Shown: positions 33,372 through 44,746, counted from the stretch's first letter. The stretch: DNA of 64,000 nucleotides from Enoplolaimus lenunculus (GCA_030248215.1 JASANG010000957.1:186001-250000); one strand, 5' to 3'. Translations and numbers: made by a program. Notes: generated by a model not told the origin, from the sequence alone.

Positions 33372-34116
33372 TATTGGAGACCGGATACCTGAGTGGGCCG
33401 GCCAAAATCCAAGGCGTCGTATCTGTCAGGGTATTTGGATTTTGTTTCACTTCTTATTTTTTATACTAAAATAGCTTCGTTCACGAGCGTTGGTTCACTA
33501 TATATTTCTTATATATTTACTTCAGGGGTTTATCATTTTTACGCGGAATGCGACAGAGTAAAGATTTATCTTTTGGCTTAAGCTTAGGAATACGCGTAGA
33601 TCTAGGCTTACGGTTAAGCTAACATGCCACACTGTTACCACCCTAAAATTATATGCAAATTGTTCTGTTTAATACACCAGGTTGCTTGAACTTATGTTTG
33701 AAAAATAACTGACTTTGGGCTAGCCCACGGCGTAATTCTTTCTCTTAAACGAGTACATACATTGTGAGTTGTGGTTGAGATTGGTTACTATCTTAATGCC
33801 ATGCTAATTAATACGATTAGCTGATGCAAATGTCCTTTTCTGGTTGGTCAAGTAATCGCTGCCTGTTGACTATCAAACAGTTTGTTTTGCTATGCAAAGT
33901 GGAATCAAGCTAGATTACGACTATCAAGTAAACAAGAAAACGGCACCGCTTTATCAGACAATTTCGCATTGGACAAAGGCGAATGTAATCTTTCTGCATG
34001 ATTCTGTACAGAGTAAAAGCTTATGCTTTATATTTCTTCACTTATGCTTGTACTTAGGCTTAAGAGCCTTTTTTACTTCACCCATAAAGAAAAACTTTCC
34101 CTGTTTGCGCAGAATT

Positions 34117-34331
34117 TTACGTTAAATAGTATATATCGCACCGTGTTTAACAATTGCAACACGTATACATAGTACTAAATCACCACAAGACGTGACAGCC
34201 CCCTCGGACTCGAGCGTCAAGCTCCTATAGCTGAGTGGTGATGGTATACGCCTCCACTCCAGTCACTGGAATTCGAATCCTAGCATGAAAGTAGGTCTCA
34301 GGGGAAATAGAAAATATTCATGTGAGAAAGG
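34117..34331. mobile_element. piggyBac-like tRNA-bodied MITE, left end lost
   Basis: Body with TAGCTGAGTGGTGATGG and GGAATTCGAATCCTAGC; right end ATGTGAGAAAGGG followed by TTAA (34332-34335). Confidence 0.75.
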
Positions 34332-35020
34332 GTTAAGCGAAAAATTTTCAGTTTACTATCTTTAAGCAAGCCGGAAGCTAATTGGAACACTTAAAATTTC
34401 TATGTAAAGTCCTAAAAGTAAAACGTAAGCTTAGTTAATATTATAGGCTTATTCTTTCGTTGATGCTTAGGATTTAGGCGTACACTTAGACTTAATAAAA
34501 TGTGCTTAGCAATTACAGTTACGCTGCCCAAAGTAGCATAGCTGTCCTGGTTCTGCTTGCTTTACAAGCTGGTAAAATAGACACGGTAGAAAAAGTATTT
34601 TTGGTTTATATATACAGAAGTGAACGTGAAATTCGCCAACGTTGTGTTTTACCAAATAATATTCTTGAAATTCCGAATAATATTATTGTATACGGTTTCA
34701 TATAAGCTATATCGTGCTATATTCTACAATTTACTATGATCTGTCAGCTTCATAAACGTTATGTACGAACTAAAAAATTATCCCAAACACTGAGTGGTGT
34801 TCAGATAGAACCAGATTTAAATTCAATTAATTTTTTTTCAAATTTTATTGGTATTTTGGGACAAATATTTGAGTTTATTTCGTATTTTATCGCACAAAAC
34901 AATACAGAGTCGACAGTTGTTTTGGTTGAAATTGTTTCTCTTGCACGATCATTTAAAACGAGTACTTGATAGAGATTTTGTGGCACTGTTGACAAAATTA
35001 TTATAAAGGTATACATATGC

Positions 35021-35090
35021 GGCTCATGTATAGTACAGGGCCGTATCGTTTTCCGGAGGGGCTATAATAAAGTCAATTTAAGATTTTATG
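35021..35090. mobile_element. Telomere-hexamer MITE, type 3, fragment
   Basis: Only the left end remains (GGCTCATGTATAGTACAGGG followed by TTTTCCGGAGGGGCTATAAT). It is followed by a different element at 35107. Confidence 0.6.
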
Positions 35091-35106
35091 GATATATAAG
35101 TATATC

Positions 35107-35473
35107 AGGGTGTAACCGGATATCCGTTTTCGTTTCTGTTTCCGGTAAAAATCGCGATCTGTTTCCGTTTCCGTTTCCGTGTTAGAAATACTGGAAATTC
35201 GTTTATTTTTACGTTCAAAACTAGTAATAAAAATAACGTAATTTCTTTACAGATATGCTGCAATTGTCCGAACTGAAAGAAAAAAATACGATATGCATTC
35301 GTAATCTTAAAAATTTCGGTCCATCCACCATTTTTGCTTTATAATTTTAGGAAGCAAGGTGAACATTTGCACGTTTCAATTGTGTTGGCAGAAAAACCTA
35401 CGTGAAATTTATATACTTCAATATCCGTTTTCCGTTTCCGTTTCCGTTATTTTTACTATCCGTCTACACCCTG
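35107..35473. mobile_element. hAT-like TTTCCG-rich MITE
   Basis: Begins TCAGGGTGTAACCGGATATC and ends CCGTCTACACCCTGA, with TTTCCGTTTCCG repeats near both ends. Flanks AAGTATAT and ATTTATAT are similar. Confidence 0.75.
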
Positions 35474-35484
35474 ATTTATATATA

Positions 35485-35898
35485 CTGTAGTGACCCGAAT
35501 AAGAGGGGGGTAATAAGAGGGAGGGGGTCGCAATTTGAGTCCAAATCAACAGGAGTCCGTATCCCAAATAAGGGACCGTATACGGATAGAGTCCCTAAAC
35601 CTAATTAGAGTCTATAAATGTCAATTATCCCTAAATCAAGTGCATAAATGACTCCAGGGCCAAATAAAGTTGAGTTCGAAACTTTAAAATTTATGTTTTG
35701 ACAGTACATTCCTAAGTAACCTTGCATTATCGCTCAAGCTTTTATACAAGACAAAAAATCGTTTAATTCAACGGATAGTTGCAATATCGGATATATATTC
35801 TTAACGAAGTGTGACGGTGGTCGGGTTGACAATAAATCACAGTCTGTAACCGAATAACAGGGGTACCCTCTGGGGAGGCCAAATAAATATCATCGGTT
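35485..35898. mobile_element. pogo/Tc1-like MITE, 3' end lost
   Basis: Left end ACTGTAGTGACCCGAATAAG after TA; similarity stops after GGCCAAATAAATATCA, just before the right terminus. Confidence 0.8.
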
Positions 35899-35924
35899 CG
35901 TTTATTTCTGAATTAATAACAGTA

Positions 35925-36101
35925 AACATTAAACTCGCTGTGAGTTGTGCCCGCTCTGAGCTCAGTTGATTCCGGGTGAGTTGAATAATTAATTCAAAGT
36001 GAGTTTTATTGAGTCACAATTCTGAGTTCTGAAAGTCCTACTTCAGATTCGATGATTCAACTCATTCTGAGTTCAAATCAACTCACTGGGATTTACAGTG
36101 C
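35925..36101. mobile_element. Palindromic AGTTGATT MITE upstream of the PSAP/PPAY gene
   Basis: AACAGTAAACATTAAACTCG to ACTGGGATTTACAGTG; ends about 100 bases before the start codon, so it could supply promoter sequence. Confidence 0.7.
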
Positions 36102-36202
36102 AGTACAGTTTAGCTGTTTTCATTTTACTACCCGTATAGAAACTTTAGCAATTATTTTATTTAATTCGTACTTAGGGGGTTTTCGGACAATGCTTAATAG
36201 CC

Positions 36203-36700
36203 ATGATGTATTCGGCAAATCCAATGTATGATACCGGTTCACAAACGGCAATTGAAAGTCCACCGGATACTTGGTGGACCTCAACAACGGATTCATTCAG
36301 TGAGTTCTGGTCAACCCATTCGTTACTTTCATTATTGCTAATTATAATTGTTATACTCACATGCACTTGTCTTCTATGCGACGCAATGAGACGTGTATGT
36401 GGAACAGATCATAACGCAAAATCATGCGATCCAGAAATTATTAATGCAGTCGCGTACGGACCACGTGGATCACAGGGTAACTCGATACCGATTGAGTTAA
36501 CTTTGGTTCGTGCAAACGATGGTCCATATTATCGGATATTAGAAGAATCGCCGGAATACTTTTACTCAACGCCTCATTGCTCTGGTGCCCAAGGTCGACG
36601 CTGTGAATCAATCAGTTTAGTAGGATCAGAATTCAAGTGGCAACATCAGCGATCGCAGCGGCCTTCGGCACCGCCGGCGTATTTGGCGAACGAACAGTGA
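36203..36700 (+). CDS. Small single-pass membrane protein with PSAP/PPAY tail
   Basis: Unrecognised protein of 165 residues in one open frame, with an in-frame TAG 28 bases upstream that overlaps an acceptor-like ACTTAG. A polar N-terminal segment (1-39) is followed by one hydrophobic helix (about 41-59, LLSLLLIIIVILTCTCLLCD) with Cys at 54, 56 and 59, typical palmitoylation positions, then AMRR, so the tail is predicted cytosolic. The tail ends in QRPSAPPAYLANEQ: PSAP (154-157) is a TSG101/ESCRT-I type motif and PPAY (157-160) a WW-domain (NEDD4-type ligase) motif, overlapping by one proline. There is no N-terminal signal peptide. The layout resembles small transmembrane WW-binding adaptors (WBP1/VOPP1/Shisa-like), but I cannot assign a family. 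It has the least biased composition of the unassigned ORFs, lies between MITEs, and a palindromic element ends about 100 bases upstream. Confidence 0.6.
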   Translation: MMYSANPMYDTGSQTAIESPPDTWWTSTTDSFSEFWSTHSLLSLLLIIIVILTCTCLLCDAMRRVCGTDHNAKSCDPEIINAVAYGPRGSQGNSIPIELTLVRANDGPYYRILEESPEYFYSTPHCSGAQGRRCESISLVGSEFKWQHQRSQRPSAPPAYLANEQ

Positions 36701-36754
36701 TACTGAAGTATTTAGAGAATTCGTGTCAAAAATACAAAACACTTTTCGCAGTTT

Positions 36755-36842
36755 TAAAAAAGCATTTATATATATGTTTTATATATGTATATATTTATAT
36801 GTTTTTATATATTTATATATATTTATATATAAATATATATTG
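36755..36842. repeat. TATATATTTATA-rich tract
   Basis: Low-complexity AT tract of imperfect TATATATTTA units, just after the PSAP/PPAY gene. Confidence 0.85.
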
Positions 36843-36858
36843 ATGCTATACCGTTCTT

Positions 36859-37063
36859 GGCCCATCTATAGAACAGGGCCGGAACAGTAGTATAAGCATG
36901 TTCCTAAGCCTAAGCCTAAGCATAAGCCTAAGCCTAAAACTAAGCGTATGGATGAGCCTATTCCTAAGCCTAAGCCTAAGCCAAAAAACTAATCTAAAGC
37001 TTAAACTGACTCTATTTGTAGCCCTTCCGGAAAACGATCCGGTCCTGTTGTATACATTGGACC
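36859..37063. mobile_element. Telomere-hexamer MITE, type 3
   Basis: Ends GGCCCATCTATAGAACAGGG and GGTCCTGTTGTATACATTGG with CCTAAG blocks; located downstream of the PSAP/PPAY gene. Confidence 0.75.
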
Positions 37064-37486
37064 CCTTAAAGGCGTTTGCGTTAAAAGCCTTTAGCTTTAT
37101 TTAGTGTTTTAATTTAAAATTAGCTTCGAATGGCTGTTTGAAACGCGAAACAAATATTTAAAAAATAGCGTAAAATTTTTGACACAATTAATTTCTTAAA
37201 TTGCAAACAAACTTCATTGCATTATACAATTTCTGTGTTACTGTACATGTCTTTAGGTTCACGTATATTTTGAGTGCCGGCCTGTTTATATATGATATTA
37301 ATCGAGAAACTAAAACACAACAGACGTGGCTAAAATTTTCCAACGCCTTCAGAGTCGCTGTATATGATTGATTTTAGATATTTAAATTATTAATGAAATA
37401 GTTTGTTTTACTGATTAATAGTCCGATTGTTTTGATATATCGTAAAATTAATAATGAACTTTGTCATTTTTGTGCTAATCTAACCG

Positions 37487-37874
37487 ACAATTCGTCGCCC
37501 GACAACTTGTCGCTCAACAGTGGCGTAAACATTATTAATCAGTCTAAGCATAATGCTAAGCGTAAACCATAAGCATAAGCTGGTCCATGCAAAGATCAGG
37601 GGCAGAACAGTTTTTCTGTGGCACTGCAATAGAGTAAGCTTAAGCTTTACACTAATTTTTTTGTTTGGTTTAGGTTTACGCTTAAGAATTGGCTCGTGCT
37701 TACGCTTAGACTTAGACTTAGGCTTAAGCTTAGTAATATGCTTATAATACTGTTCCGCCCCTTTTCTTTACATTCGCCGCAATGCCTAAGCCTTAGCATA
37801 GGCGGCGAATTGTCAAGTCGATGAAATTTCGGATTACAAGCGCTCAGTCGACGAGTTGTCGGGCGACGAATTGT
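37487..37874. mobile_element. Telomere-hexamer MITE, type 4, carrying a nested type-1 copy
   Basis: The ends ACAATTCGTCGCCCGACAAC (left) and its inverted copy ending GGGCGACGAATTGTTG (right) define a fourth terminal type. Inside are CTAAGC units, and a complete type-1 element (37582-37778, GGTCCATGCAAAGATC to TTTACATTCGCC) has inserted into it. Other type-4 ends occur at about 55897-55940 and 63445-63600. Confidence 0.65.
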
Positions 37875-38343
37875 TGTGATACCTTTTGGTGCGTATGCCT
37901 AGACCGACACCTTGTCGGTCTGTTGGCCTGAAATAAAGCCTTAATAGACGAGGTTAAGCGGATTTTTAGCAGTACATGCAATACAAGTTGATGATAGGTC
38001 TTGTATCTTTCGAACCAGCTAAAATGTGGCGACGTTCGAAGTTCAACACTGTTTTTGTAATATTTAACCTCACTTCTTCCTGAGCCAGTTTTGAAGTTTC
38101 GCAACTGCACCAGTTTGCCAGTTTGAAAACCTATCGCTTCATTGATGATATATGCTATACGCATTTGAGAACATAATATGGTCCTAGTTTACGTAAAACA
38201 AATTTACTGCTACGTTGCCGTTAGCTAAAATTTTCAAAACATTTTCCGAACCGGAAATCACGGTAAACGAGCAAAAGTAAAACGGAAGATGAAGCGGAAA
38301 TTTGATTTTTTTATATTGGGTTTCAAACGTATTGTACAGGCCC

Positions 38344-38523
38344 GGCCAATGTATAGAACAGAGCGATAACAATTGTTTAAACAAATTATTAAGCCTAAGC
38401 CTAAGCCTAAGCCTATGTCTGAGTCTAAGCCAAAGACTAAGCAAAATAAATTAGTCTAAATCTTAAACATACTTTATTGCAATTACCGCAAAAATCGGTC
38501 CGCCCCTGATCTTTGCATGGACC
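38344..38523. mobile_element. Telomere-hexamer MITE, type 1
   Basis: Ends GGCCAATGTATAGAACAG and GATCTTTGCATGGACC; AAGCCTAAGCCT units inside. Confidence 0.7.
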
Positions 38524-38619
38524 AGAGGGTTCGTAGCCAGCTCAACATAGCAGAACAAAACCATGTTACTTTTAGGGCCGTCCCGGGTTCTGGTAGGGAT
38601 GTAAAATCGTAGGTTTAGA

Positions 38620-38819
38620 CAGTGCCGGAGCAGACAGGGGTGGCGGCTCCCCCCCCCCCAAATTACAGGATGTGGCCTCCAAACTCGCGAGCTAAGCGTT
38701 CGAGAAGACAGACGCATTTTAAAACTTAAGCGGTTTTTGTTTCAACCGGTTAGGGTAGGGTACCTCTAGGGTTGGGGCCTCCTAGATGGGGGTTATGAGT
38801 GGTGGCTGCACCGGCCCTG
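38620..38819. mobile_element. hAT-like CAGTGCCGG MITE
   Basis: 200 bp, same body as the 21858 copy (TTTTAAAACTTAAGCGG and TTTCAACCGGTTAGGG shared). Flanks GGTTTAGA and GTTTTATA match at 6 of 8 bases. Confidence 0.8.
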
Positions 38820-38825
38820 GTTTTA

Positions 38826-38966
38826 TATTCTAGACTACATTTTTCGCTTAGACTTAGGCTTAAGCTTACGAATATATTTTTTTGCTTAGGAATACACTTT
38901 TTTCAACTTTTAGGCTTAGAAATACGCTTAATCTACTGTTACGACGACCCTAAAAGTAACATTATC
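38826..38966. mobile_element. Telomere-hexamer MITE, type 2, fragment
   Basis: TCTAGACTACATTTTTCGCT, TTAGGC units and the end TACTGTTACGACGACCCTAA with AAAGTAACATT. The left boundary is replaced by a CAGTGCCGG element. Confidence 0.6.
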
Positions 38967-39370
38967 CGTCGAAATAATATAACAAAAAAGATGCTATTGT
39001 TTTGCTACAATATTCAGCTTTAAGTTATCACAATTTTCAGTCATTTGATTTAAAATAAATTACCTGCTGCGAAACTGTTGTCTTTATCGTTTAATATTTC
39101 TTAATATGGGCGCTCATTCGTAGTACCTACAAGCTTTGCCTAGGCTTATATGAGATTTTAGCTTGATATCCATGAAATTATTTAGCAAAAACGAAACCTG
39201 TACAGTGCATATAAAAGCCTATATATTGGTATTTTTGGAAAGCGTTTCACAGCGAGGTCGTGTTTAGATGGTTGTCCGCTTCAATTTTAATTTGAATATT
39301 TTGTAAATATGGACCCCCCATGAATTTAGCAACAATTTGTTGGCAGGCATTTGTATGTAATTGAAATTTT

Positions 39371-39566
39371 GGCCAATGTTACTTTTAGGGGCGTAACTGT
39401 AGATTAAGCGTAATCCTAAGCGTAAACCTAAGCCTAAACGTTTCAAAAGTGTGTTCCTAAGTCTTGGCCTAAGCCTAAGCCTAGGCAAAAAATGTAATCT
39501 AGAATCTAAACCTACTCTTTTATAAATCCACCAGAATGCTGGACGCCGCTTAAAGTAATATGGGCC
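39371..39566. mobile_element. Telomere-hexamer MITE, type 2
   Basis: Left end GGCCAATGTTACTTTTAGGG, right end CGCTTAAAGTAATATGGGCC; CCTAAG blocks and the ATGTAATCTAGAATCTAAAC inner segment shared by all type-2 copies. Confidence 0.85.
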
Positions 39567-39793
39567 AATATCTCTATTCAGAAAAGACCTCCTAAACATA
39601 TGAAAAGTTCCGTTCAATAGTGTTCACAACCTTTCCATTCGCCTGATATCGAAACAAAGTTGAACTCAGCGAAATTTGAAGAAAGTTTGGATCTGGCTTT
39701 GAATTTAAATACAATGTCAAATTTTTCAATTTGAGTTGAATCTACGAAAGGCTCTCTTTGACTCACTTTTGCTCCATTTCTCCTTTAAAATTA

Positions 39794-39977
39794 TTGGCCA
39801 ATGTTACTTTAAGGGGCGTAACGGCAAATTAAGTCTATTCCTAAGCCTAAACCTAAGCCTAAGCGTTGCAAGTATGTGTTCCTAAGTCTGAGCCTAAGCT
39901 TGAGCCTAAACAAAAAAATGTAATCTAGAATCAAAATTAACGCTTTCATAGACCCACCAGAAAGCTGGACGCTTCGC
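39794..39977. mobile_element. Telomere-hexamer MITE, type 2, right end lost
   Basis: GGCCAATGTTACTTTAAGGG left end, CCTAAG blocks, and ACCCACCAGAAAGCTGGACG, after which an AGTTGATT-type palindromic MITE begins. Confidence 0.8.
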
Positions 39978-39979
39978 AC

Positions 39980-40233
39980 AGTAAATTCCAATCAGTTTAT
40001 TAATCAATTCAACTACCGAGTTGGTTATTTCTGAATTAATATCAGTAAACATTAATTCATTCTGAGTTGAGTTGAGTTGATTTTCGCTCTGAGTTGTGCT
40101 GACACTGGGTGAGTTAATTAACTAAATCAGAATGATTTGAATCAACTCAATTTTCTCAGTTATGATAGTCCTAACTTAGACTGAGTCATTCAATTTTTTC
40201 TGAGTTAAAATCAACTCACTGAAATTTACAATG
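39980..40233. mobile_element. Palindromic AGTTGATT MITE
   Basis: ACAGTAAATTCCAATCAG to CTGAAATTTACAATG; abuts a truncated type-2 telomere-hexamer MITE. Confidence 0.75.
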
Positions 40234-40529
40234 CAGATGTTTTTAGTAGATAAAACAGCTCAAATTAATGAAATAGTTAAAAGATTAGGTTTAGGCAATA
40301 CGTTTTACGCTTAGGTTTAGGTTTAATTAACGTGTTTGATTTTTTGGTCATTTGCTATGTTGCCAACTAAAATGGTGTCAGACGACTTGAATCATAATCC
40401 CTAAACCTGCTTTCTGGTTCATCTACAAGAACTATTTTAAGGAACATCTTACCTTTGCCTCAACACCATACCAAATATATAACGGCCTATTCTAACGTCT
40501 GTCCAAATGCTTAATCTTAAGCCTTCACT

Positions 40530-40780
40530 CTCAATTCCAGTGAGTTGATAAATCAACTCAGAGAGAATTAGTTATTTTTGGTCATTTCTGAGTTGATAGC
40601 ACTAAATATTAACTCACTCTGGATTCATTTAATTCCGGGCGTATTGATTAATTGACTCAGAGTGAGTTAAACCAATTCAGAATTCTGAGTTCTGAAAGAG
40701 ATTTAAAATTCAGAGCTTAGGTGTCTTAGTGGATTCAACTCATTCTGAGTTAAAATCAACTCACTGCAATTTACAGTGTA
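40530..40780. mobile_element. Palindromic AGTTGATT MITE
   Basis: CTCAATTCCAGTGAGTTG to CAATTTACAGTG with TA after. Confidence 0.75.
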
Positions 40781-41097
40781 AACTAAACCTGAGCTCAAGC
40801 CTATGCATAAGCCTTAGCCTAAATTTTAACTTAGTCGCAAAGCGGTTTCTAGCTAAATGAATAATATCTCGTTGATAAATTTGACTCAGTTTTTGTTGTC
40901 CCGAAACGCCTATTTCGATGAGAGTCAGTATGACTCACCATTTTTTGCAGTGTATTAAAACACAAACGTGCCTTATGTGAAATTTAACGACTCTTTCAAT
41001 ACGGCACCAGAATCAATATATTGGTTGTGTTCAACAGCGAACATAGGCCCTCATTTCGGGAGATGATAAAACAGGTCTAAAAATAGTTCCGAACGAG

Positions 41098-41252
41098 GGC
41101 CAATGTAAAGAACAGGGCTGGAACAGTAAAGCATATTCCTAAGCCTAAGCCTAAGCCTAAGCCTAAACCAAGCGAAAAAAATAATCTAAAGCTTAAGCTT
41201 ACTCTACTGTCGTCCCAGAGAAAAACGTTCCACCCCTGATTTTTACTCGGGC
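41098..41252. mobile_element. Telomere-hexamer MITE, type 1
   Basis: GGCCAATGTAAAGAACAGGG left end, CCTAAG units, GTCCCAGAGAAAAACGTTCC and a decayed right end. No duplication seen. Confidence 0.75.
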
Positions 41253-41697
41253 TTGGGACGACTAACGTAGCGAGCGAGAAAAATTTCTACCTCTGCAGTC
41301 TACAGCTTGTAAAACTGGCTTTATTTAGTATTTCTACAAATTCCGGTGAGATATATCCCTCTATCCTGTAGTATACGGTATACGCACCTGGGTATGTGTT
41401 TTTTCAAAGACAGGCCGTATTCTATTTTGTCGGCGCCTGCCATGACATATGTGTGCTTTTTGAAACCAAATATGGTTTGGTTCTTTTTAATGAAGTCAAA
41501 CCATATGCGTCGCGTAATGATCTCAATAGGAACCTAATATGAAACGAAATATGGCCAGTTTTTTTTTCGGGTAAAAATAGGAACCGGCTATAGATGTTTT
41601 GTTTTGCCAGTCACCCGTAGCCAGAATTTTGAATTGCGAGGAGTCTTGCGCAGGGTTTGCTCGATATTCGCGAGTACCTGCGGGTAAACAGGAGGCC

Positions 41698-41859
41698 GAG
41701 TATTAAGTCTAAGCCTGTGCGTGAGCATAAGCGTAAGAATGAGTACATTCCTTAGCCTAAGCCTAAGCCTAAGCCAAGCAAAAAATGGTTTAAAGCTTAA
41801 GCTTTACTCTATTCTAGTGTCGCAGAAAAACGTTCCGCCCCTGATCTTTACATGGGCCA
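41698..41859. mobile_element. Telomere-hexamer MITE, type 1, left end lost
   Basis: Two CCTAAG blocks and a well-preserved right end CGCCCCTGATCTTTACATGG followed by GCC. Confidence 0.75.
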
Positions 41860-42112
41860 CAAACACAATAGGTTTAACTGTATAAGCCTGATGTTTTGTT
41901 GTTTTACGTATTATATAGGATAACGGTCAGTTCCATGTATCTGGATCGAACTGAATGGACTGCATATGACTCAGGTAGCAAATCGACTTCCGTACCCTGT
42001 AGAATTTTTGTCAGAGGTTCCGGCAATTTTTAGTACTGGCTTTTTTCGTAATATGTAACTATCAAACAATTTGTTAAAGTTTGAAACTGAAATCTTTTAA
42101 AAAGACGCTTAT

Positions 42113-42375
42113 CCCCTTCTCACATGGAGTTGCCTATAGGCAACTCAGCGCACTGTATTTACGTTAAATATTATATATCGCACCGTGTTTAACAATTGCA
42201 ACACGTATACATAGTACTAAATCAGCACAAGACGTGAGAGCCCCCTCGGGCTCGAGCGTCAAGCTCCTATAGCTGAGTGGTGATGGTATACGCCTCCCAC
42301 TCCAGTCACTGGAATTCGAACCCTAGCATAAAAGTAGGTCTCAGGGGAAATAGAAAATATTCATGTGAGAAAGGG
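42113..42375. mobile_element. piggyBac-like tRNA-bodied MITE, 263 bp
   Basis: Ends CCCCTTCTCACATGGAG and CATGTGAGAAAGGG; flanks TTAT (one change from TTAA) and TTAA (42376-42379). The tRNA-like body spans about 42262-42327. Its length equals that of the 10709 copy. Its left arm carries the palindrome GAGTTGCCTATAGGCAACTC. Confidence 0.8.
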
Positions 42376-42545
42376 TTAAAGGGTAACTTTTCAGCAACAC
42401 TGCGGAAAATATCTGTAAATTCACTATGTGTTACATATTTTCAATCGGTGCCATTTGGTCTCACGGCGAATTCTGGTTCCGGTTTGCGTTAAATTTGTTG
42501 ACAATCGGCAACGGTATTTTGTTTATAGATTGAATTATTGCACAC

Positions 42546-42747
42546 GGCCCATGTACAGATCAGGGGCGGAACGTTTTTCTGTGGGACTATAAAAGAGTAT
42601 GCTTAAGCTTTAGACTGTTTTTTGTTTGGCTTAGGCTTAGGCTTTAGGCTAAGGAATATGCTCATCCTTACGCTTAGGCTTAGGTTTAGGCTTAGGCTTT
42701 AGGAACATGATTATAATACTGTTCCGCCCCGGGTCTTTATATTGACC
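42546..42747. mobile_element. Telomere-hexamer MITE, type 1
   Basis: GGCCCATGTACAGATCAGGG and GTCTTTATATTGACC ends with two TTAGGC blocks. Flanks TTGCACAC and CAGTACAC are only partly alike. Confidence 0.8.
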
Positions 42748-43139
42748 CAGTACACTAAGGTCAAACTATCATGTATAATATCGATATCAGGGTAGAGATG
42801 TGATGGAACTGTTTAAATTGGACTCGGTTTGCCACAAAGGTTTGGTCCTTTGGCCCTTGCATTGGGACGGGTGTCCTGGTAACAAAATCCGTCTTACGCG
42901 TCTGTGTTTTTATATGATTTAGCCAGCACCGCAAGAGTTGATCTAAAACTGTAGTTCAACTTTCTTTAATTCAGTTACACGCTGGTTGGGTTTTATATAT
43001 ATTGTGTTGGTTGATACAGTCTGCTAGGTTCGTTTAGGTTAAACATTTAAAACGGTTCAATAAGGATTCACAGAAAGTTTCTGGCGTTTTCGGCCTATAC
43101 GTTTGGGTATAGACGCTGATCGCTGAAACCAGGGCAACT

Positions 43140-43360
43140 GGTAGAATTGAGTCATATTTAATTTTTCCGAAATAGGCTTTTCGGGACTAAACAAACTGAG
43201 TCGAATTCAACTCTGTTAGAGTCAAATTCGACTCGCCCGAATCGCTGAGTGACTCGAATTTGATTGTGGCGGAGTCGAATAATTTGACTCAATTTTTGTA
43301 GTCACCAAATGCCTATTTCGGAGAGAGTCAATTTGACTCACCATTTTTTTCGCAGTGATA
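43140..43360. mobile_element. Palindromic GACTC MITE
   Basis: GGTAGAATTGAGTCATATTT to TTGACTCACCATTTTTTTCG with CAGTG. Confidence 0.75.
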
Positions 43361-43769
43361 GGCTTAGGTTCAATTTTTAGGCTAATATTCAGGTTTACGC
43401 TTAAACTTAGGCTTGAGTTTACGCTTACACTTAGCATTCAGCCATGCCTCTATACAATTAACATGGGCCGGTGTCACGGTATAATTTTGTCCCCGGAAAT
43501 GTATTAAACCAAAGGTTCGGGAAGGATTAATCTGGTGTAAACCAGGGAATTCTTCTGGGTTAATAATTCCGACCAGCACGGTGTGGAAAAATTAGTCTGG
43601 ATAATTGTTCCGTGGGACGAATTAACCTGGGGAAGAATTAAACCGTGACACCGGTATTTCAGTATTCCTTGTGAACTGAACGTAAAACATTTGTAAGGTT
43701 GACTTACATTTAACGATAGCTTTGAAGCTGCGTAGAACAGAGCAAAAATGTTTTTGCGGTAATGTACGA

Positions 43770-44056
43770 TCAAGAGTGTATGATACAAGAGTATGCAACT
43801 CTTGGGGTTCAGCATGGTACAAAATGTACCCGGCACGCGTTGCGTATTTGACAGATCGCTCTTAGGGATTGTACCACCTATGCGAACCATGGTACTTTTC
43901 GTATCCGGCATCAAAAATGCTCGGTTTATGGTTTAATTTAGGGATGTTGCAAATGACAACGACCCTCAATCTAAATAAGGGGGTCGGCCAAAAACGCAAC
44001 GTCCGGTGGTAGATTCTGTATTATGCGGAACCCTGAAAACTGCACACTCTTGTAAA
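43770..44056. mobile_element. CAAGAGTGTGCAA MITE
   Basis: CAAGAGTGTATGATACAAGA to CTGCACACTCTTGT, with the GGTACAAAATGTACC inner palindrome. A fourth, diverged copy lies at about 60545-60822. Confidence 0.75.
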
Positions 44057-44165
44057 GTTAAAAACTTTAGACCAAATGTGAAATAAATTTTTATTAAATA
44101 CGTGACGTTGCTAATTGTTAGTCTTTAATTTGGCCAACTAAAACGTATAGCTATTGTTCAAATGG

Positions 44166-44446
44166 GCCCATGTAAAGTCCAGGGGCGAAACGTTGTTCTG
44201 TGGGACTGCAATAGAGTAAGCTTAAACTTTAGACTATTTTTTGCTTGAATTTAGGCTTAGGCTTGAAGCCTAAGCCTAACCCAATTTTATTAATACATGA
44301 TGACAATAATAAAAACCGCAAAACATTAATGGTACAAAAATTCACACAACGAGCAAGTATAGGCTCTTGTAGGCTCGGGTAAACCTTTTTCAAAACCCTA
44401 AACCTGAGCCTAAACCTAAGTGTTTGCGGGAAACTGTACAAGGGCC
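44166..44446. mobile_element. Telomere-hexamer MITE, type 1, diverged
   Basis: The left end GGCCCATGTAAAGTCCAGGG is clear; the right end AACTGTACAAGGGCC is diverged. Hexamers are few and the middle is unrelated AT-rich sequence. Confidence 0.6.
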
Positions 44447-44673
44447 AAAGTTTATGCCGTCATGCTTCAAAAAACAAAACCGCTCGATATACTGTTTACT
44501 ATTGTTCTATGCGAACAATGTGAAATGGATACTTTTCAAAGGACATTAAACTTAAACGAACCGAAACATAATTAATGGTACAGGCGGAAACTGGCCTTTG
44601 AAAGTGAACTATTATTACTATACAAACCTAACATTCATCGAAAGTTCAAAAGTGCTCAATATTGTTTTGAATA

Positions 44674-44674
<1 letters not shown>

Positions 44675-44746
<72 letters not shown>
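44675..44746. repeat. (AT)n microsatellite
   Basis: Uninterrupted AT dinucleotides of about 70 bp, immediately before a GACTC-rich palindromic MITE. Confidence 0.95.
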
